64,000 nucleotides of DNA from Streptomyces griseus (GTDB lineage Bacteria > Actinomycetota > Actinomycetes > Streptomycetales > Streptomycetaceae): the NCBI RefSeq assembly GCF_900460065.1, contig NZ_UAVD01000029.1:248001-312000 (forward strand), written 5' to 3'. Below the pieces are notes generated by a model. That model did not search any database and was not told the origin of the DNA. It saw only the letters and a list, made by a program, of their open reading frames with translations. Positions 32,485-41,408 of this stretch are shown here, in pieces. Within the stretch, counting starts at the first letter, position 1. The number at the start of each line of letters is the position of its first letter. The translations under genes and the position numbers were made by a program.

Positions 32485-33525
32485 CTAGTACGGCGGCAGC
32501 CGCAGCGCCCCCGTACCCTCGCGTACGTCGTGCACGAGCCGGATCCTCCCCACCGGATTGCCGTGCTCGTCCGTGGTCACCAGGGCCGCGTCGTCGCTGT
32601 TGACGCACTGCCCCCGTGCGTCCGGCTCGGGGCAGAACAGGACGTAGCCGGTCTGCCGGTCGACGCGGCCCGGCTCCAGCCGCCAGATCCACTGGTAGGT
32701 GCTCATGACCACCCGGGGATAGGTGGCGCGCAGTTGCTCCTTCACCGCGTTCTGCACGGTGTCGCCGAACTCCTGGCGCTCCCGGAACGGGCGGACGACC
32801 CGGGCACTCCCCGTCGTGTCGACCCGGCCCGCCGCGATCTCGTAACTCGCCGAGTAGTAGGCGTGCTTGGTGAGCGAACCCAGCAGGTCCGACCGGGTCA
32901 GCCGCATCACTGTCGGCCAGGAAGCCTGGCCCCGGTCGCGGCGGTCGGCGACCGACGGGGAGACCACGTTCACGTACGAGGCCTGCGCCTTCGCCAACGT
33001 GCTGTCGGCCCCGCTCGCCGTGACCCAGCGCTGGACGCACTCCCCGATCTCGCCGAGCACCCTCGTCACGGTGGCGTTCGTCAGCTCGGCGACCACATAG
33101 GGCGGGGTGCCCGTCGGGCCCAGGGCGACGACCTCGTAACCGCAGGCGTCGAAGGCGCCCTTGAGCGTACGGAAGTCCTCGGCCTGCTGCCGCCCGCGCC
33201 GCACCGCCTCGGCCAGGACGTCCGCGCAGCCCTCGCGGTCGCACGTTCCCCCGTCGGCCCTGTCCGTGTCGATCCGGAGCCGGACCACGGCGTCGCGGTC
33301 GTCGGTCACCGCGAACGTGACCTCCGAGCCGCCGGAGCCCGGAAAGAGCGTGCGCGCCCCGATCGCCCTGAGCTGCCCGGGGAAGTGCTTCTCGGCCAGC
33401 TCCTCCGCCGCCCGGCGATCGTCCTTCGTGTCCACCACGCCGCACGCGCCCAGCAGCACGGCCAGGGAACCCGCCAGCGCGCCGGTGAGCCCGGCTCTCC
33501 AGCCTCTGCGGCGTGATCCGGCCAT
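32485..33525 (-). CDS. Putative secreted lipoprotein
   Basis: A 346-residue exported protein. A basic n-region and hydrophobic stretch end in the lipobox LLGAC. The mature part has several cysteines (DGGTCDREGCADV, AFDACGYEV, GEIGECVQRW) and no recognisable catalytic motif. The start MAGSRRRG was chosen because GGAGGAG lies directly upstream; a slightly longer ATG start is possible. It resembles hypothetical lipoproteins common in Streptomyces. A hairpin terminator follows the stop. Confidence 0.75.
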   Translation of the reverse strand: MAGSRRRGWRAGLTGALAGSLAVLLGACGVVDTKDDRRAAEELAEKHFPGQLRAIGARTLFPGSGGSEVTFAVTDDRDAVVRLRIDTDRADGGTCDREGCADVLAEAVRRGRQQAEDFRTLKGAFDACGYEVVALGPTGTPPYVVAELTNATVTRVLGEIGECVQRWVTASGADSTLAKAQASYVNVVSPSVADRRDRGQASWPTVMRLTRSDLLGSLTKHAYYSASYEIAAGRVDTTGSARVVRPFRERQEFGDTVQNAVKEQLRATYPRVVMSTYQWIWRLEPGRVDRQTGYVLFCPEPDARGQCVNSDDAALVTTDEHGNPVGRIRLVHDVREGTGALRLPPY

Positions 33526-33719
33526 GATCTGCTCCTCCACCTGGTCCTGCCTTCGGGTGCTGCCCCCTGGTCCTGTGACCGTAGGCCCCGTCTTCGCGGG
33601 CCGGATGAGTACGCCTACTCAACCCCGGTGCGCACAGCGCCCCGAACCCCTCCCGCGCACGCCTGTGATTGGCATGGACCTGACCCTTGAACTCCGCTAC
33701 AGTCCGGGAACGGCACATC

Positions 33720-33733
33720 TGAGAGCGCTCTCA
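33720..33733. promoter_or_regulatory. LacI-type operator TGAGAGCGCTCTCA
   Basis: A perfect 14-bp palindrome 79 bp upstream of the secreted protease start. Its 12-bp core GAGAGCGCTCTC recurs exactly at 35137-35148, 36449-36460 and 49790-49801. The last of these is just upstream of the LacI-family gene. Confidence 0.75.
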
Positions 33734-33812
33734 AAAAGCACGATCGGATCGCGCTCCCGGACGCCTCCCGTTCCACCCCCACGTCGTTGGAACAACAGGA
33801 AGGGCCACTCCC

Positions 33813-34955
33813 TTGAGACACGCAACCCTGCTGCGCACCGGTCTGTCCGCGCTCCTGGTCATCGGGGCCTGGACCGCCGCCGGCCCGGTGTCCGCCTCCG
33901 CCGCGCCCGCCCCCGCCGAGCCTCCCGCCTCCGCCGCCCTGCTCTCCGCCATGCAGCGCGACCTCGGCCTCACCGAGAAGCAGGCCCTCACCCGGCTCGC
34001 CGACGAGAAGGCCGCCACCGCCCTGGAGAAGAAGGCGCAGCGCGCTGCCGGCTCCGCCTTCGGGGGCTCCTGGCTCGATGCGAAGTCCGGCAAGCTGACC
34101 GTCGCGGTCACCACCGCCGAGAAGGCCGAAGCCGTACGGGCCACCGGTGCCGGCGCCCGGCTCGTCGAGCACTCGGCCAAGAGCCTCGACGCCGCCAAGG
34201 CGCGGATCGACGCCCTGAAGGCCCCCTCCGGTGTGAGCAGCTGGCACGTCGACCCGGCCACCAGCCGCGTCGTCGTGAACGTCGTCGCCGCCGAGCAGAC
34301 TGACAACGATGTCCGCGCCTTCGTCACCAAGGCCCGCAAGGCCGGTCCCGTCACCGTGAGGACGACCGCCGAGGCTCCGCAGACCTTCGCCGCCGGAACG
34401 GTCGGCGGCGACCCGTACTACACGGGCAACGTCCGCTGTTCCATCGGCTTCTCCGTGCACGGCGGCTTCGTCACCGCCGGGCACTGCGGCGGCACCGGTC
34501 AGCAGGTCCGCGGCTGGGACAACTCCTACATCGGCAACTTCCAGGGCTCGTCCTTCCCCGGTGACGACTACGCCTGGGTGAACGTCGGCAGCGGCTGGTG
34601 GACCGTCCCCGTCGTGCTCGGCTGGGGCACCGTCCCGGACCAGCTCGTCCGTGGCTCGAACGAGGCCCCGATCGGCGCCTCTATCTGCCGCTCCGGGTCC
34701 ACCACGCGCTGGCACTGCGGCCGTGTCCTCGCCAAGAACGAGACCGTCAACTACAGCCAGGGCGCCGTCCACCAGATGACCAAGACGAGCGTCTGCGCCC
34801 AGGGCGGTGACTCCGGCGGCTCGTTCATCAGCGGCGACCAGGCCCAGGGCGTCACCTCGGGCGGCTGGGGCAACTGCACCAGCGGCGGCGAGACCTGGTA
34901 CCAGCCGATCAACGAGATCCTCAACCGGTACGGGCTGAGGCTCCACACCGCGTGA
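33813..34955 (+). CDS. Secreted S1 serine protease, streptogrisin-like preproenzyme
   Basis: A 380-residue preproenzyme. The signal peptide ends near ASASA (about residue 30). An alpha-lytic-protease-type pro-region runs to about residue 195, and the mature domain begins near VGGDPYYTGNVRCSIGFSV. The catalytic triad is His224 (TAGHCGG), Asp252 (GDDYAWV) and Ser334 (GGDSGGS), with six cysteines placed for three disulfides. There is no substrate-binding extra domain. The start is a TTG with AGGAAGGG about eight bases upstream; no ATG or GTG fits. A LacI-type operator lies upstream and a hairpin terminator downstream. Confidence 0.93.
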   Translation: MRHATLLRTGLSALLVIGAWTAAGPVSASAAPAPAEPPASAALLSAMQRDLGLTEKQALTRLADEKAATALEKKAQRAAGSAFGGSWLDAKSGKLTVAVTTAEKAEAVRATGAGARLVEHSAKSLDAAKARIDALKAPSGVSSWHVDPATSRVVVNVVAAEQTDNDVRAFVTKARKAGPVTVRTTAEAPQTFAAGTVGGDPYYTGNVRCSIGFSVHGGFVTAGHCGGTGQQVRGWDNSYIGNFQGSSFPGDDYAWVNVGSGWWTVPVVLGWGTVPDQLVRGSNEAPIGASICRSGSTTRWHCGRVLAKNETVNYSQGAVHQMTKTSVCAQGGDSGGSFISGDQAQGVTSGGWGNCTSGGETWYQPINEILNRYGLRLHTA

Positions 34956-35022
34956 TCCCGGGGAGCCGTCCCGCCGCCCTCCCCGGCGGAGCGGCCCCCG
35001 GCGTGGCGACGTAGGACCATGG

Positions 35023-35050
35023 AGCGGCCCCGCCGGTGTGCGGGGCCGCT
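35023..35050 (+). terminator. Hairpin terminator after the protease gene
   Basis: A 10-bp perfect stem (AGCGGCCCCG) with an eight-base loop, 68 bp after the protease stop. Confidence 0.6.
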
Positions 35051-35094
35051 TCCGTGCGCCACCAGCCCTTCGGCAGCGCATCGTTCACAAGCTA

Positions 35095-35124
35095 TTGACA
35101 CCCTCTCAGCCTCGGCGCAACACT
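35095..35124 (+). promoter_or_regulatory. Promoter of the DUF1996 gene
   Basis: A consensus -35 TTGACA (35095-35100), an 18-base spacer and a -10-like AACACT (35119-35124). The LacI-type operator starts 11 bases after the -10, so a bound repressor would cover the transcription start. Confidence 0.55.
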
Positions 35125-35135
35125 GGCACCGCTTT

Positions 35136-35149
35136 GGAGAGCGCTCTCC
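35136..35149. promoter_or_regulatory. LacI-type operator GGAGAGCGCTCTCC
   Basis: A perfect 14-bp palindrome identical to those at 36448 and 49789, located just downstream of the promoter boxes of the DUF1996 gene. The rest of the 131-bp leader to the start codon shows no other clear element. Confidence 0.78.
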
Positions 35150-35280
35150 CAAAGGGATCCCGCGGTCCGCCGGCCTCGTGACGCGCAGGGTGGAGTCTCT
35201 TCCCGGCTGCACCGTCCAGCTCACCCTTTCCCCCCACCGTGCACCGAAGTGCAGGGATGAAGAGCGGCATGGAGGCCCCT

Positions 35281-36402
35281 ATGGCGACAAGACTCAACCG
35301 ATCAACCCTGGTGTCCGTGCTGGTCGTGGCCACCGCCCTGGCGCTCGTCGCGCTCGGGCTGTCCGCGATCGCGAACGCCGGCCCGGGCGCCGCCGACGCG
35401 GCCCCGGAGGCGGCCGGCAAGCCCGCCGCGGCCTCGCACGTCGCGCAGGGGCACGCGATGGCGCCGGCCAAGCCCGTGGCCTTCGGGGACGACCCCGACG
35501 GCGACGGCTACATACCCGCGGAACCGCCGGTCACGGGCGTGGAGCCGTCCGACGAGATCCCGCCGCACCGCTACTTCCACGAGTTCCAGGCCAACTGCTC
35601 GGTCAACCACACCGCCCCGGACGACCCGATCGTCTATCCGGGCCGGGCCGGCGCCTCGCACGACCACACGTTCATGGGCAACGACACGACGAACGCGAAC
35701 AGCACCACCGCGTCCCTCGGCGCGGGCGGCACCACGTGCCTGGCGCCCGGTGACCGGTCCGCGTACTGGATGCCGACCCTCTACAACGGGAACGAGGAGG
35801 TCCGGCCGATCGGCCCCCAGACCATCTACTACAAGGCCGGAGTCACCGACTACCGCACGGTGCGGCCCTTCCCCAAGGGGCTGCGGTTCGTCGTCGGCAG
35901 CCCCACGCAGACCGCCGAGGAGTTCCGCAACCACCCCGGCATGGTCGAGGGGTACGAGTGCGGCGAGAGCTACCACAACTACGACTTCCCGGCCGCCTGC
36001 CCGACCAGCCGGGACACCCAGCTCAACCTGCGCATGCAGGCGCCCAGTTGCTGGGACGGCAAGTATCTGGACACCCCCGACCACAAGGCCCACATGGCCT
36101 ACCCGGTCGTGATGGGGGCGAACCAGGACGTCTGCCCGCCGAGCCACCCGGTCGCCCTGCCGATGATCGAGTTCAAGATGGCGTGGCCGGTCAACGGTGA
36201 CATGTCGCGGGTGAGGCTGGCCAGCGGCACCGGCCACTCCTTCCACTACGACTTCTTCAACGCCTGGGACGACGCCACGCTCGACGCCCTCGTCGACCAC
36301 TGCATCGTCGGCGCTCTCCAGTGCAACGCCCGTGGCTACGACGAGAACAACCCGGGCGAGGGCGCGGCCCTCGACGAGAACTACGAACTGCCCCGACCCT
36401 GA
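35281..36402 (+). CDS. Secreted DUF1996-domain protein
   Basis: A 373-residue exported protein. A signal segment (TLVSVLVVATALALVALGLS) is followed by an Ala-rich linker and then the DUF1996 domain from about residue 95: YFHEFQANCSVNHTAPDDPI, PGRAGASHDHTFMGN, CGESYHNYDFPAACP and GTGHSFHYDFFNAWD. The conserved His/Asp/Cys positions suggest a disulfide-linked, possibly metal-binding fold. The domain also occurs in secreted fungal proteins and its activity is not established. GGAGG precedes the chosen ATG; an upstream in-frame ATG would give a weaker signal. It lies in a LacI-operator regulon with the protease and glycosidase. Confidence 0.87.
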   Translation: MATRLNRSTLVSVLVVATALALVALGLSAIANAGPGAADAAPEAAGKPAAASHVAQGHAMAPAKPVAFGDDPDGDGYIPAEPPVTGVEPSDEIPPHRYFHEFQANCSVNHTAPDDPIVYPGRAGASHDHTFMGNDTTNANSTTASLGAGGTTCLAPGDRSAYWMPTLYNGNEEVRPIGPQTIYYKAGVTDYRTVRPFPKGLRFVVGSPTQTAEEFRNHPGMVEGYECGESYHNYDFPAACPTSRDTQLNLRMQAPSCWDGKYLDTPDHKAHMAYPVVMGANQDVCPPSHPVALPMIEFKMAWPVNGDMSRVRLASGTGHSFHYDFFNAWDDATLDALVDHCIVGALQCNARGYDENNPGEGAALDENYELPRP

Positions 36403-36417
36403 CCCCTCCCCGTCGCG

Positions 36418-36452
36418 TCTCCCTCATGGGCGCACCGCACCCATGAGGGAGA
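36418..36452 (+). terminator. Terminator of the DUF1996 gene, overlapping an operator
   Basis: A 13-bp perfect stem (TCTCCCTCATGGG) with a nine-base loop, 15 bases after the stop. Its right arm runs five bases into the LacI-type operator of the next gene. Confidence 0.65.
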
Positions 36453-36461
36453 GCGCTCTCC
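36448..36461. promoter_or_regulatory. LacI-type operator GGAGAGCGCTCTCC
   Basis: A perfect 14-bp palindrome 63 bp upstream of the secreted glycosidase start. It is identical in sequence to the DUF1996 and LacI-gene sites. Confidence 0.78.
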
Positions 36462-36524
36462 AGATTCCCTCGCACCTCGGTACCCCCACCCGCACCCCGA
36501 CTCCCGTGAGGAGCTTCTCCCCCC

Positions 36525-38291
36525 ATGATCACGTCCCGTTCTCGACGACCGGCCCGCCCCCGTGGCCGTACCACCGCGCGCCTCGCCGTCGCCGGCCTCC
36601 TGGCCGCCGCCGGGGCCGCGCTTCCGGCCCCCGTCGCGCAGGCCGCCGGCAGCGTGGTGAAGGTGACCGGCTCCCAGGGCGCCTGGCAGCTGACCGTGGA
36701 CGGCACCCCGTACACCGTGAAGGGCCTGACCTGGGGCCCGTCCGTCGCGGACGCCGGGCAGTACATGCCCGACGTGAAGTCGATGGGCGTCAACACGATC
36801 CGTACGTGGGGCACCGACGCCACCACGAAACCCCTGCTCGACTCCGCGGCGGCGAACGGCATCAAGGCGATCGCCGGTTTCTGGCTGCAACCGGGCGGCG
36901 GTCCCGGCAGCGGCGGCTGTGTGAACTACCTGACGGACACCGCGTACAAGAACGACATGCTCGCCGAGTTCCCGAAGTGGGTGGAGGCCTACAAGGACCA
37001 CGAGGGCGTCCTCATGTGGAACGTCGGCAACGAGTCGGTGCTCGGTCTGCAGAACTGCTACAGCGGCGCCGCGTTGGAGCAGCAGCGCGACGCCTACACC
37101 ACCTTCGTCAACGAGGTCGCCAAGAAGATCCACGCGGTCGACCCGAACCACCCGGTCACCTCGACCGACGCGTGGACCGGGGCCTGGCCCTACTACCAGA
37201 AGAACGCGCCCGACCTCGACCTGTACGCCGTGAACTCCTACGACGCCGTCTGCGACATCAAGGGCACCTGGGAGAGCGGCGGTTACGACAAGCCCTACAT
37301 CGTCACCGAGGGCGGGCCCGCCGGTGAGTGGGAGGTCCCGGACGACGCCAACGGCGTACCGGACGAGCCCGGCGACGTCGCGAAGGCCGAGGGCTACCAG
37401 CGGGCCTGGGACTGTGTGAACGGGCATCAGGGGGTCTCGCTCGGCGCCACGCTGTTCCACTACGGCACCGAGTACGACTTCGGCGGCGTCTGGTTCAACC
37501 TGCTCCCCGCGGGCCAGAAGCGGCTCTCCTACTACGCCGTGAAGGAGGCGTTCGGCGCGGACACGTCCGGTGACAACACCCCGCCGGTCATCAGCGGCAT
37601 GACCGTCGACAACGCCTCGGCCGTCGAGGCGGGCAAGCCGTTCACGTTCAAGGCGTCCGTCTCCGACCCGGACGGCGACCCGCTCACCCACCAGGTGCTG
37701 GTCAACTCCAAGTACATCGACAACGGCGGGCAGTTGACGGAAACGGCCTTCACCGACCGGGGTGACGGCACGTTCGAGGTCACCGCACCGGACAGGCTCG
37801 GCGTCTGGAAGGTCTACCTCAAGTCGACCGACGGCAAGGGCAACGTCGGCATCGAGACGAAGTCCTTCAAGGTGGTGCCGCCCCGGGTCGACGGGGTGAA
37901 CCTGGCCTCCGGGAAGCCCGCCGAGGCCTCGTCCTTCCAGCCGGACAGCGTCGGCTGCCCCTGCCCGGCGGCCAACGCCGTCGACGGTTCCTTCGACACC
38001 CGCTGGGCCAGCGAGTGGGCCGACCGGCAGTGGATCCAGGTCGACCTGGGCGCGACCACCTCCTTCGACCATGTCCAGCTGGCCTGGGAGGCGGCCTACG
38101 CCAAGGCGTACACGGTCCAGACCTCGGACAACGGCCAGGACTGGAACACCGTCCACACCCAGACGGCGGGCAACGGCGGCATCGATGACATCGAGGTGGC
38201 GGGGAACGCCCGCTACGTCCGCGTGAGCGCCTCCGAACGCGGCACCCCGTGGGGCTACTCGCTCTACGAGTTCGGCGTCTACCGGAGCTGA
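36525..38291 (+). CDS. Secreted glycoside hydrolase (clan A TIM barrel) with C-terminal discoidin/CBM32-like domain
   Basis: A 588-residue exported enzyme. A twin-arginine-rich n-region and hydrophobic segment end near VAQAA (about residue 41). The catalytic barrel spans about 45-355, with probable acid/base Glu170 in VLMWNVGNES and nucleophile Glu262 in YIVTEGGPAGEW, the GH2/GH5-like retaining pair. An Ig-like region (TPPVISGMTVDNASAVEAGK) spans about 360-445. A discoidin F5/8C module (NLASGKPAEASSFQPDS to VYRS) ends the protein and should bind polysaccharide. Substrate is not readable; a beta-glucan or mannan is plausible. It has its own LacI-type operator upstream. Confidence 0.85.
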   Translation: MITSRSRRPARPRGRTTARLAVAGLLAAAGAALPAPVAQAAGSVVKVTGSQGAWQLTVDGTPYTVKGLTWGPSVADAGQYMPDVKSMGVNTIRTWGTDATTKPLLDSAAANGIKAIAGFWLQPGGGPGSGGCVNYLTDTAYKNDMLAEFPKWVEAYKDHEGVLMWNVGNESVLGLQNCYSGAALEQQRDAYTTFVNEVAKKIHAVDPNHPVTSTDAWTGAWPYYQKNAPDLDLYAVNSYDAVCDIKGTWESGGYDKPYIVTEGGPAGEWEVPDDANGVPDEPGDVAKAEGYQRAWDCVNGHQGVSLGATLFHYGTEYDFGGVWFNLLPAGQKRLSYYAVKEAFGADTSGDNTPPVISGMTVDNASAVEAGKPFTFKASVSDPDGDPLTHQVLVNSKYIDNGGQLTETAFTDRGDGTFEVTAPDRLGVWKVYLKSTDGKGNVGIETKSFKVVPPRVDGVNLASGKPAEASSFQPDSVGCPCPAANAVDGSFDTRWASEWADRQWIQVDLGATTSFDHVQLAWEAAYAKAYTVQTSDNGQDWNTVHTQTAGNGGIDDIEVAGNARYVRVSASERGTPWGYSLYEFGVYRS

Positions 38292-38347
38292 TCCGGCAGG
38301 GCCACGAAGCCCTCCGCGCCGTCCCATCCCCGCTGTCGGCGCGCAGG

Positions 38348-38389
38348 GAGCCCGCGGCGGCCACGGACATCCGTGACCGCCGCGGGCTC
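38348..38389 (+). terminator. Large hairpin terminator after the glycosidase gene
   Basis: A 13-bp perfect outer stem (GAGCCCGCGGCGG), one C/A mismatch, then a 5-bp inner stem and a four-base loop. It is one of the strongest hairpins in the window. Confidence 0.7.
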
Positions 38390-38443
38390 GTCGCGTCCCC
38401 GGCCGTGCCCCACCGGCACGGCGCGGGGGGTAGCGTGCCCGGC

Positions 38444-39208
38444 ATGGATCTTCGCAGCGATACCGTCGAGCGCGCTCAGCGCCTCAAGCACCTGCACGCC
38501 GAGCACCGGCCCCTCGTACTGCCGACCGTCTGGGACGTCTGGTCGGCGCGGACGGCGGCCGACGCCGGATTCCCCGCGCTGACGGTCGGCAGCCACCCGC
38601 TCGCCGACTCCCGGGGGGCCGACGACCAGGAGGGGCAGACCTTCGAGGAGGTGCTCGCCGCCGTCGCGCCGATCATCGCGGCGGTCGACGTCCCCGTCTC
38701 CGTGGACCTGGAGGCCGGCTACGGGCAGCGCCCCGCGGATCTCGTCGCCGGACTCATCGAGGTCGGCGGCGTCGGCCTCAACATCGAGGACACCGTCCAC
38801 TCGGAGGGCGGACGCCTGCGCACCACGCAGGAGCACGCCACCTACATCGCCGGCCTGCGCGCGGCGGCCGACGACGCGGGGGTCCCGGTCTGGATCAACG
38901 GGCGCACCGACCTGTTCCTGCACGCGGAGGATGCCGCCGCCGTCCTCGACGAGGCGATCGAGCGCCTGCGCGCCCTGGAGCAGGCGGGCGCCGACAGCGT
39001 CTACCCGGTGCGCATCCAGGACGACGACGCACTGCTCGCGGCGGTGACGGCCGCGGTCTCCGTACCGGTGAACTCCACGGCCCACCCGGTCAAGCACGAC
39101 CTCGAACGCTTCCGCCGCCTCGGCGTCGGCCGCATCACCTACGGCCCGCTGCTGCAGTTCGCGATGACGGACGCGATGAAGGGCGTGCTCGGGCCGTGGG
39201 CCCCCTGA
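38444..39208 (+). CDS. Isocitrate lyase/PEP mutase family protein
   Basis: A 254-residue TIM-barrel protein of the ICL/PEPM superfamily. Motifs are VLPTVWDVWSARTAADAGFP near the N-terminus, VPVSVDLEAGYG (Mg-binding acidic residues), GLNIEDTVHS, VWINGRTDLFL and RITYGPLLQFAMTDAM. The KKCGH-type cysteine loop of true isocitrate lyases is absent, so oxaloacetate/phosphonate-type or unknown C-C/C-P chemistry is more likely. It is cytosolic. It is not clearly part of the surrounding secreted-enzyme units. Confidence 0.85.
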   Translation: MDLRSDTVERAQRLKHLHAEHRPLVLPTVWDVWSARTAADAGFPALTVGSHPLADSRGADDQEGQTFEEVLAAVAPIIAAVDVPVSVDLEAGYGQRPADLVAGLIEVGGVGLNIEDTVHSEGGRLRTTQEHATYIAGLRAAADDAGVPVWINGRTDLFLHAEDAAAVLDEAIERLRALEQAGADSVYPVRIQDDDALLAAVTAAVSVPVNSTAHPVKHDLERFRRLGVGRITYGPLLQFAMTDAMKGVLGPWAP

Positions 39209-39447
39209 GGGCCGTCCCGCAGTTCCCGGCCGGGGCACGTCGGCAACCGCGGCGCCCCGCCGCGTTGTCGAACAACTCCGGGCGTTCGGTACGCGGACGC
39301 TCCCGCGCCTGAGGGCCGGCCCGGGCGACGCACCGCCTCCGGCGCTGTGTGCTGATCCGCCGGGCCGCCTCCGCGGGGCCGGGGCGGCGGCCTTGCGGGC
39401 AAGGGTGACCGCCCCGGCCTTCGGACGGCGGCCCCGCCCGTCCAGCC

Positions 39448-39488
39448 CCGTGCCGCCGCCCCGGCCCGAGTCCGGGGCGGCGGCACGG
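39448..39488 (-). terminator. 17-bp hairpin terminator of the M23 peptidase gene
   Basis: A perfect stem (CCGTGCCGCCGCCCCGG) with a seven-base loop, nine bases after the stop codon of the minus-strand M23 gene. The rest of the 288-bp gap to the PEP-mutase-like gene holds no gene. Confidence 0.7.
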
Positions 39489-39496
39489 AACGGCGG

Positions 39497-40594
39497 TCAG
39501 CCGGTGCGGTTGTAGATCGCCGTGCCGGGGCAGGCGGTGACGCCCGAGCGGGTCGCGCAACCGGTGTACTGGCTGGAGCCGTTCCACCAGGCCCAGCCGC
39601 CGATGGTGCGGCCGTTGAGCCAGGTGTACTGGCCGTTGTAGTTGGCGTCGTACGTGCGCAGGCTCCAGTGCACGTGGGCTCCGGTCGCCGCCCCGCCGGC
39701 GCAGGTGTCGGTGCCGATGTTGCCGAGCAGGGCGCTGCGGGCGATCGATGTTCCGTTGTAGTAGGTGCTGTTCCACATGTGGTAGTAGTCCGTCGAGAAG
39801 CCGCCGGGGTGGATCACCCTGGTCCAGCCGCCTCCGGCGCCGCACATCGAGGTCGCCGTTCCCTCCCTGGACGAGCGGACCCGCCCGCTGGCGTTGCCCC
39901 CCGCGAAGTCGAGGCTGCTCCAGTAGCCCGTCGAGCCGGTGTGGGAGTGCGCCCCACCGGTGAGCGTCATGTAGTAGTCGGGCATCCACGGCAGCAGCAG
40001 TCCGTTGGTGTTGGCGGCCGCGGCCTCCACCGACGGCGTCTCCTGCTGGGGAGTCGCCTTGCGCTGAGCGTACGCCGTCATGGTCTGCCGCTCCGCCGTG
40101 CCGACCAGCGGGGATTTCGCCACGTGGTCGGCGAAGGCGCGGTCGCCCTCAAGACCCGGGATCCACTGCCCGTCCTTGCGGTGGGCGATGTAGAGCCAGC
40201 CCTCCGGCTCGGCATGGTGGGTGCGGGGCGCTTCGACGTACGCGACGCCGCGAGCCCAGTTCGCCGAGGCCGTACGGACGTCGACGACCACCTTGCGGCT
40301 TTCGCCGGCGAGCTTGCTGACGGCGGCCTTCGGGGAGAGGCCTTCGGCATCGTGGGACCGGGAGAGGACGTCTGTGGAGACGGCGTCGATCAGTGTCTGC
40401 CGATCGGTGCCCAGGCGGTCGGCCACGGCGGACGGCATCTTCACGGTGACGTCGGGGGAGGGCGACTGGGCGGAGGCCGCGGCGGGCTTCGCGGCGGGGT
40501 CGCGGAGAGCCGCCGTCGCCGAGGGTGCGGTGGCGAGCAGGCCGAGGGCGGCGAGGGCGGTGACGGCGGTTCTCACGGACAGTTTGGCGAGCAT
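39497..40594 (-). CDS. Secreted M23-family (beta-lytic type) metallopeptidase
   Basis: A 365-residue exported protein. The signal peptide ends near PSATAA (about residue 29). A pro-region runs to about residue 200 with segments ANWARGVAYVEAPRTHHAEP and GWLYIAHRKDGQW. The mature domain starts near NTNGLLLPWMPDYYMTLTGG. Zinc ligands fit the histidines/aspartate of AHSHTG...SSLDFAGGN and the HxH of TGAHVHWSLR, as in beta-lytic endopeptidases that cut peptidoglycan cross-links. Cysteine pairs near SMCGAGGG/TDTCAGG and TGCATRSGVTACPG should be disulfides. Confidence 0.85.
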   Translation of the reverse strand: MLAKLSVRTAVTALAALGLLATAPSATAALRDPAAKPAAASAQSPSPDVTVKMPSAVADRLGTDRQTLIDAVSTDVLSRSHDAEGLSPKAAVSKLAGESRKVVVDVRTASANWARGVAYVEAPRTHHAEPEGWLYIAHRKDGQWIPGLEGDRAFADHVAKSPLVGTAERQTMTAYAQRKATPQQETPSVEAAAANTNGLLLPWMPDYYMTLTGGAHSHTGSTGYWSSLDFAGGNASGRVRSSREGTATSMCGAGGGWTRVIHPGGFSTDYYHMWNSTYYNGTSIARSALLGNIGTDTCAGGAATGAHVHWSLRTYDANYNGQYTWLNGRTIGGWAWWNGSSQYTGCATRSGVTACPGTAIYNRTG

Positions 40595-40789
40595 GGTGGG
40601 TGGTGTCCCTTCTGGAGGAGGGGCCCTGACAGGCCGACAGCCGCGCGAGCTGGGTGGAGCGCGCGGCCCACATCAGGAAGTCCATGTCATGTCTGCGCCA
40701 AGTCTATGCGCGTAGCTCGCTGAGGGCGACAGGCCCGCGAACCTCCGGTCTCCGATGATCGCTGTCCGCGTCGCGCCCGCTGCGGACGC

Positions 40790-41293
40790 TCAGTGGTCGG
40801 GGAACGGCGGGACCTCGTCCATCAGCCGCAGCAACGTCCGAGCAGGCGTCGCCTCCTCCGGCCGTACGGAGGAGGCGACGCCCTCGATGACCGACCTGCC
40901 CGTGTGTACGGCTGACCGCGAGGCCGCCTCCCATCCGCGTTGCCGCTGGAAGCCCGCGTCGTGTCCGCGGCCCCGCGTCGTCGCCGCGGCCGAGTGCCAC
41001 TGGTCGGTCCGGCAGATGTCTCCCAGAAGGCCGAACACCTCGGCCTTGCAGGCCGTGTGCGGCGACCCGGCCAGTTCGAGAAGGAACGGTACCGTCGGAG
41101 CTGTCGCCTCGCCGACGACGAACCCCAGCGCGCAGATGGCGTCGCCCAGGTCGTCGACGGCGAGGCGAGCCGTCCGCTCGTCCCCGTGGGCGATCCGGGA
41201 CAGCAGGGGAGGGATGCCGTGGGCCGCGGCTCCCGTCGCGTCGCGCAGGTGTCCCCACCGGACCCCGGAGACCCTTTTCAGTGGACTCCCCAT
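40790..41293 (-). CDS. HEAT-repeat-like hypothetical protein
   Basis: A 167-residue, mostly helical cytosolic protein. The segment ERTARLAVDDLGDAICALGF, then APTVPFLLELAGSPHTACKA and EVFGLLGDICRTD, has the spacing of HEAT/armadillo-type repeats and resembles a Streptomyces family of unknown function. No signal peptide or catalytic motif is present. It is followed downstream by open sequence up to the M23 gene. The PemK-like gene lies upstream on the same strand with a 115-bp gap. Confidence 0.65.
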   Translation of the reverse strand: MGSPLKRVSGVRWGHLRDATGAAAHGIPPLLSRIAHGDERTARLAVDDLGDAICALGFVVGEATAPTVPFLLELAGSPHTACKAEVFGLLGDICRTDQWHSAAATTRGRGHDAGFQRQRGWEAASRSAVHTGRSVIEGVASSVRPEEATPARTLLRLMDEVPPFPDH

Positions 41294-41408
41294 GTCCTGC
41301 TCCTCGTCAGAGATCCTCGTGCTGGTCCCCGCGGCGCCGCGGACACGGAAGAGACCCGTATACGGAAGAGACCGGCATGTCGTCGAGACCGCGCGAACCG
41401 CCCCCGGC

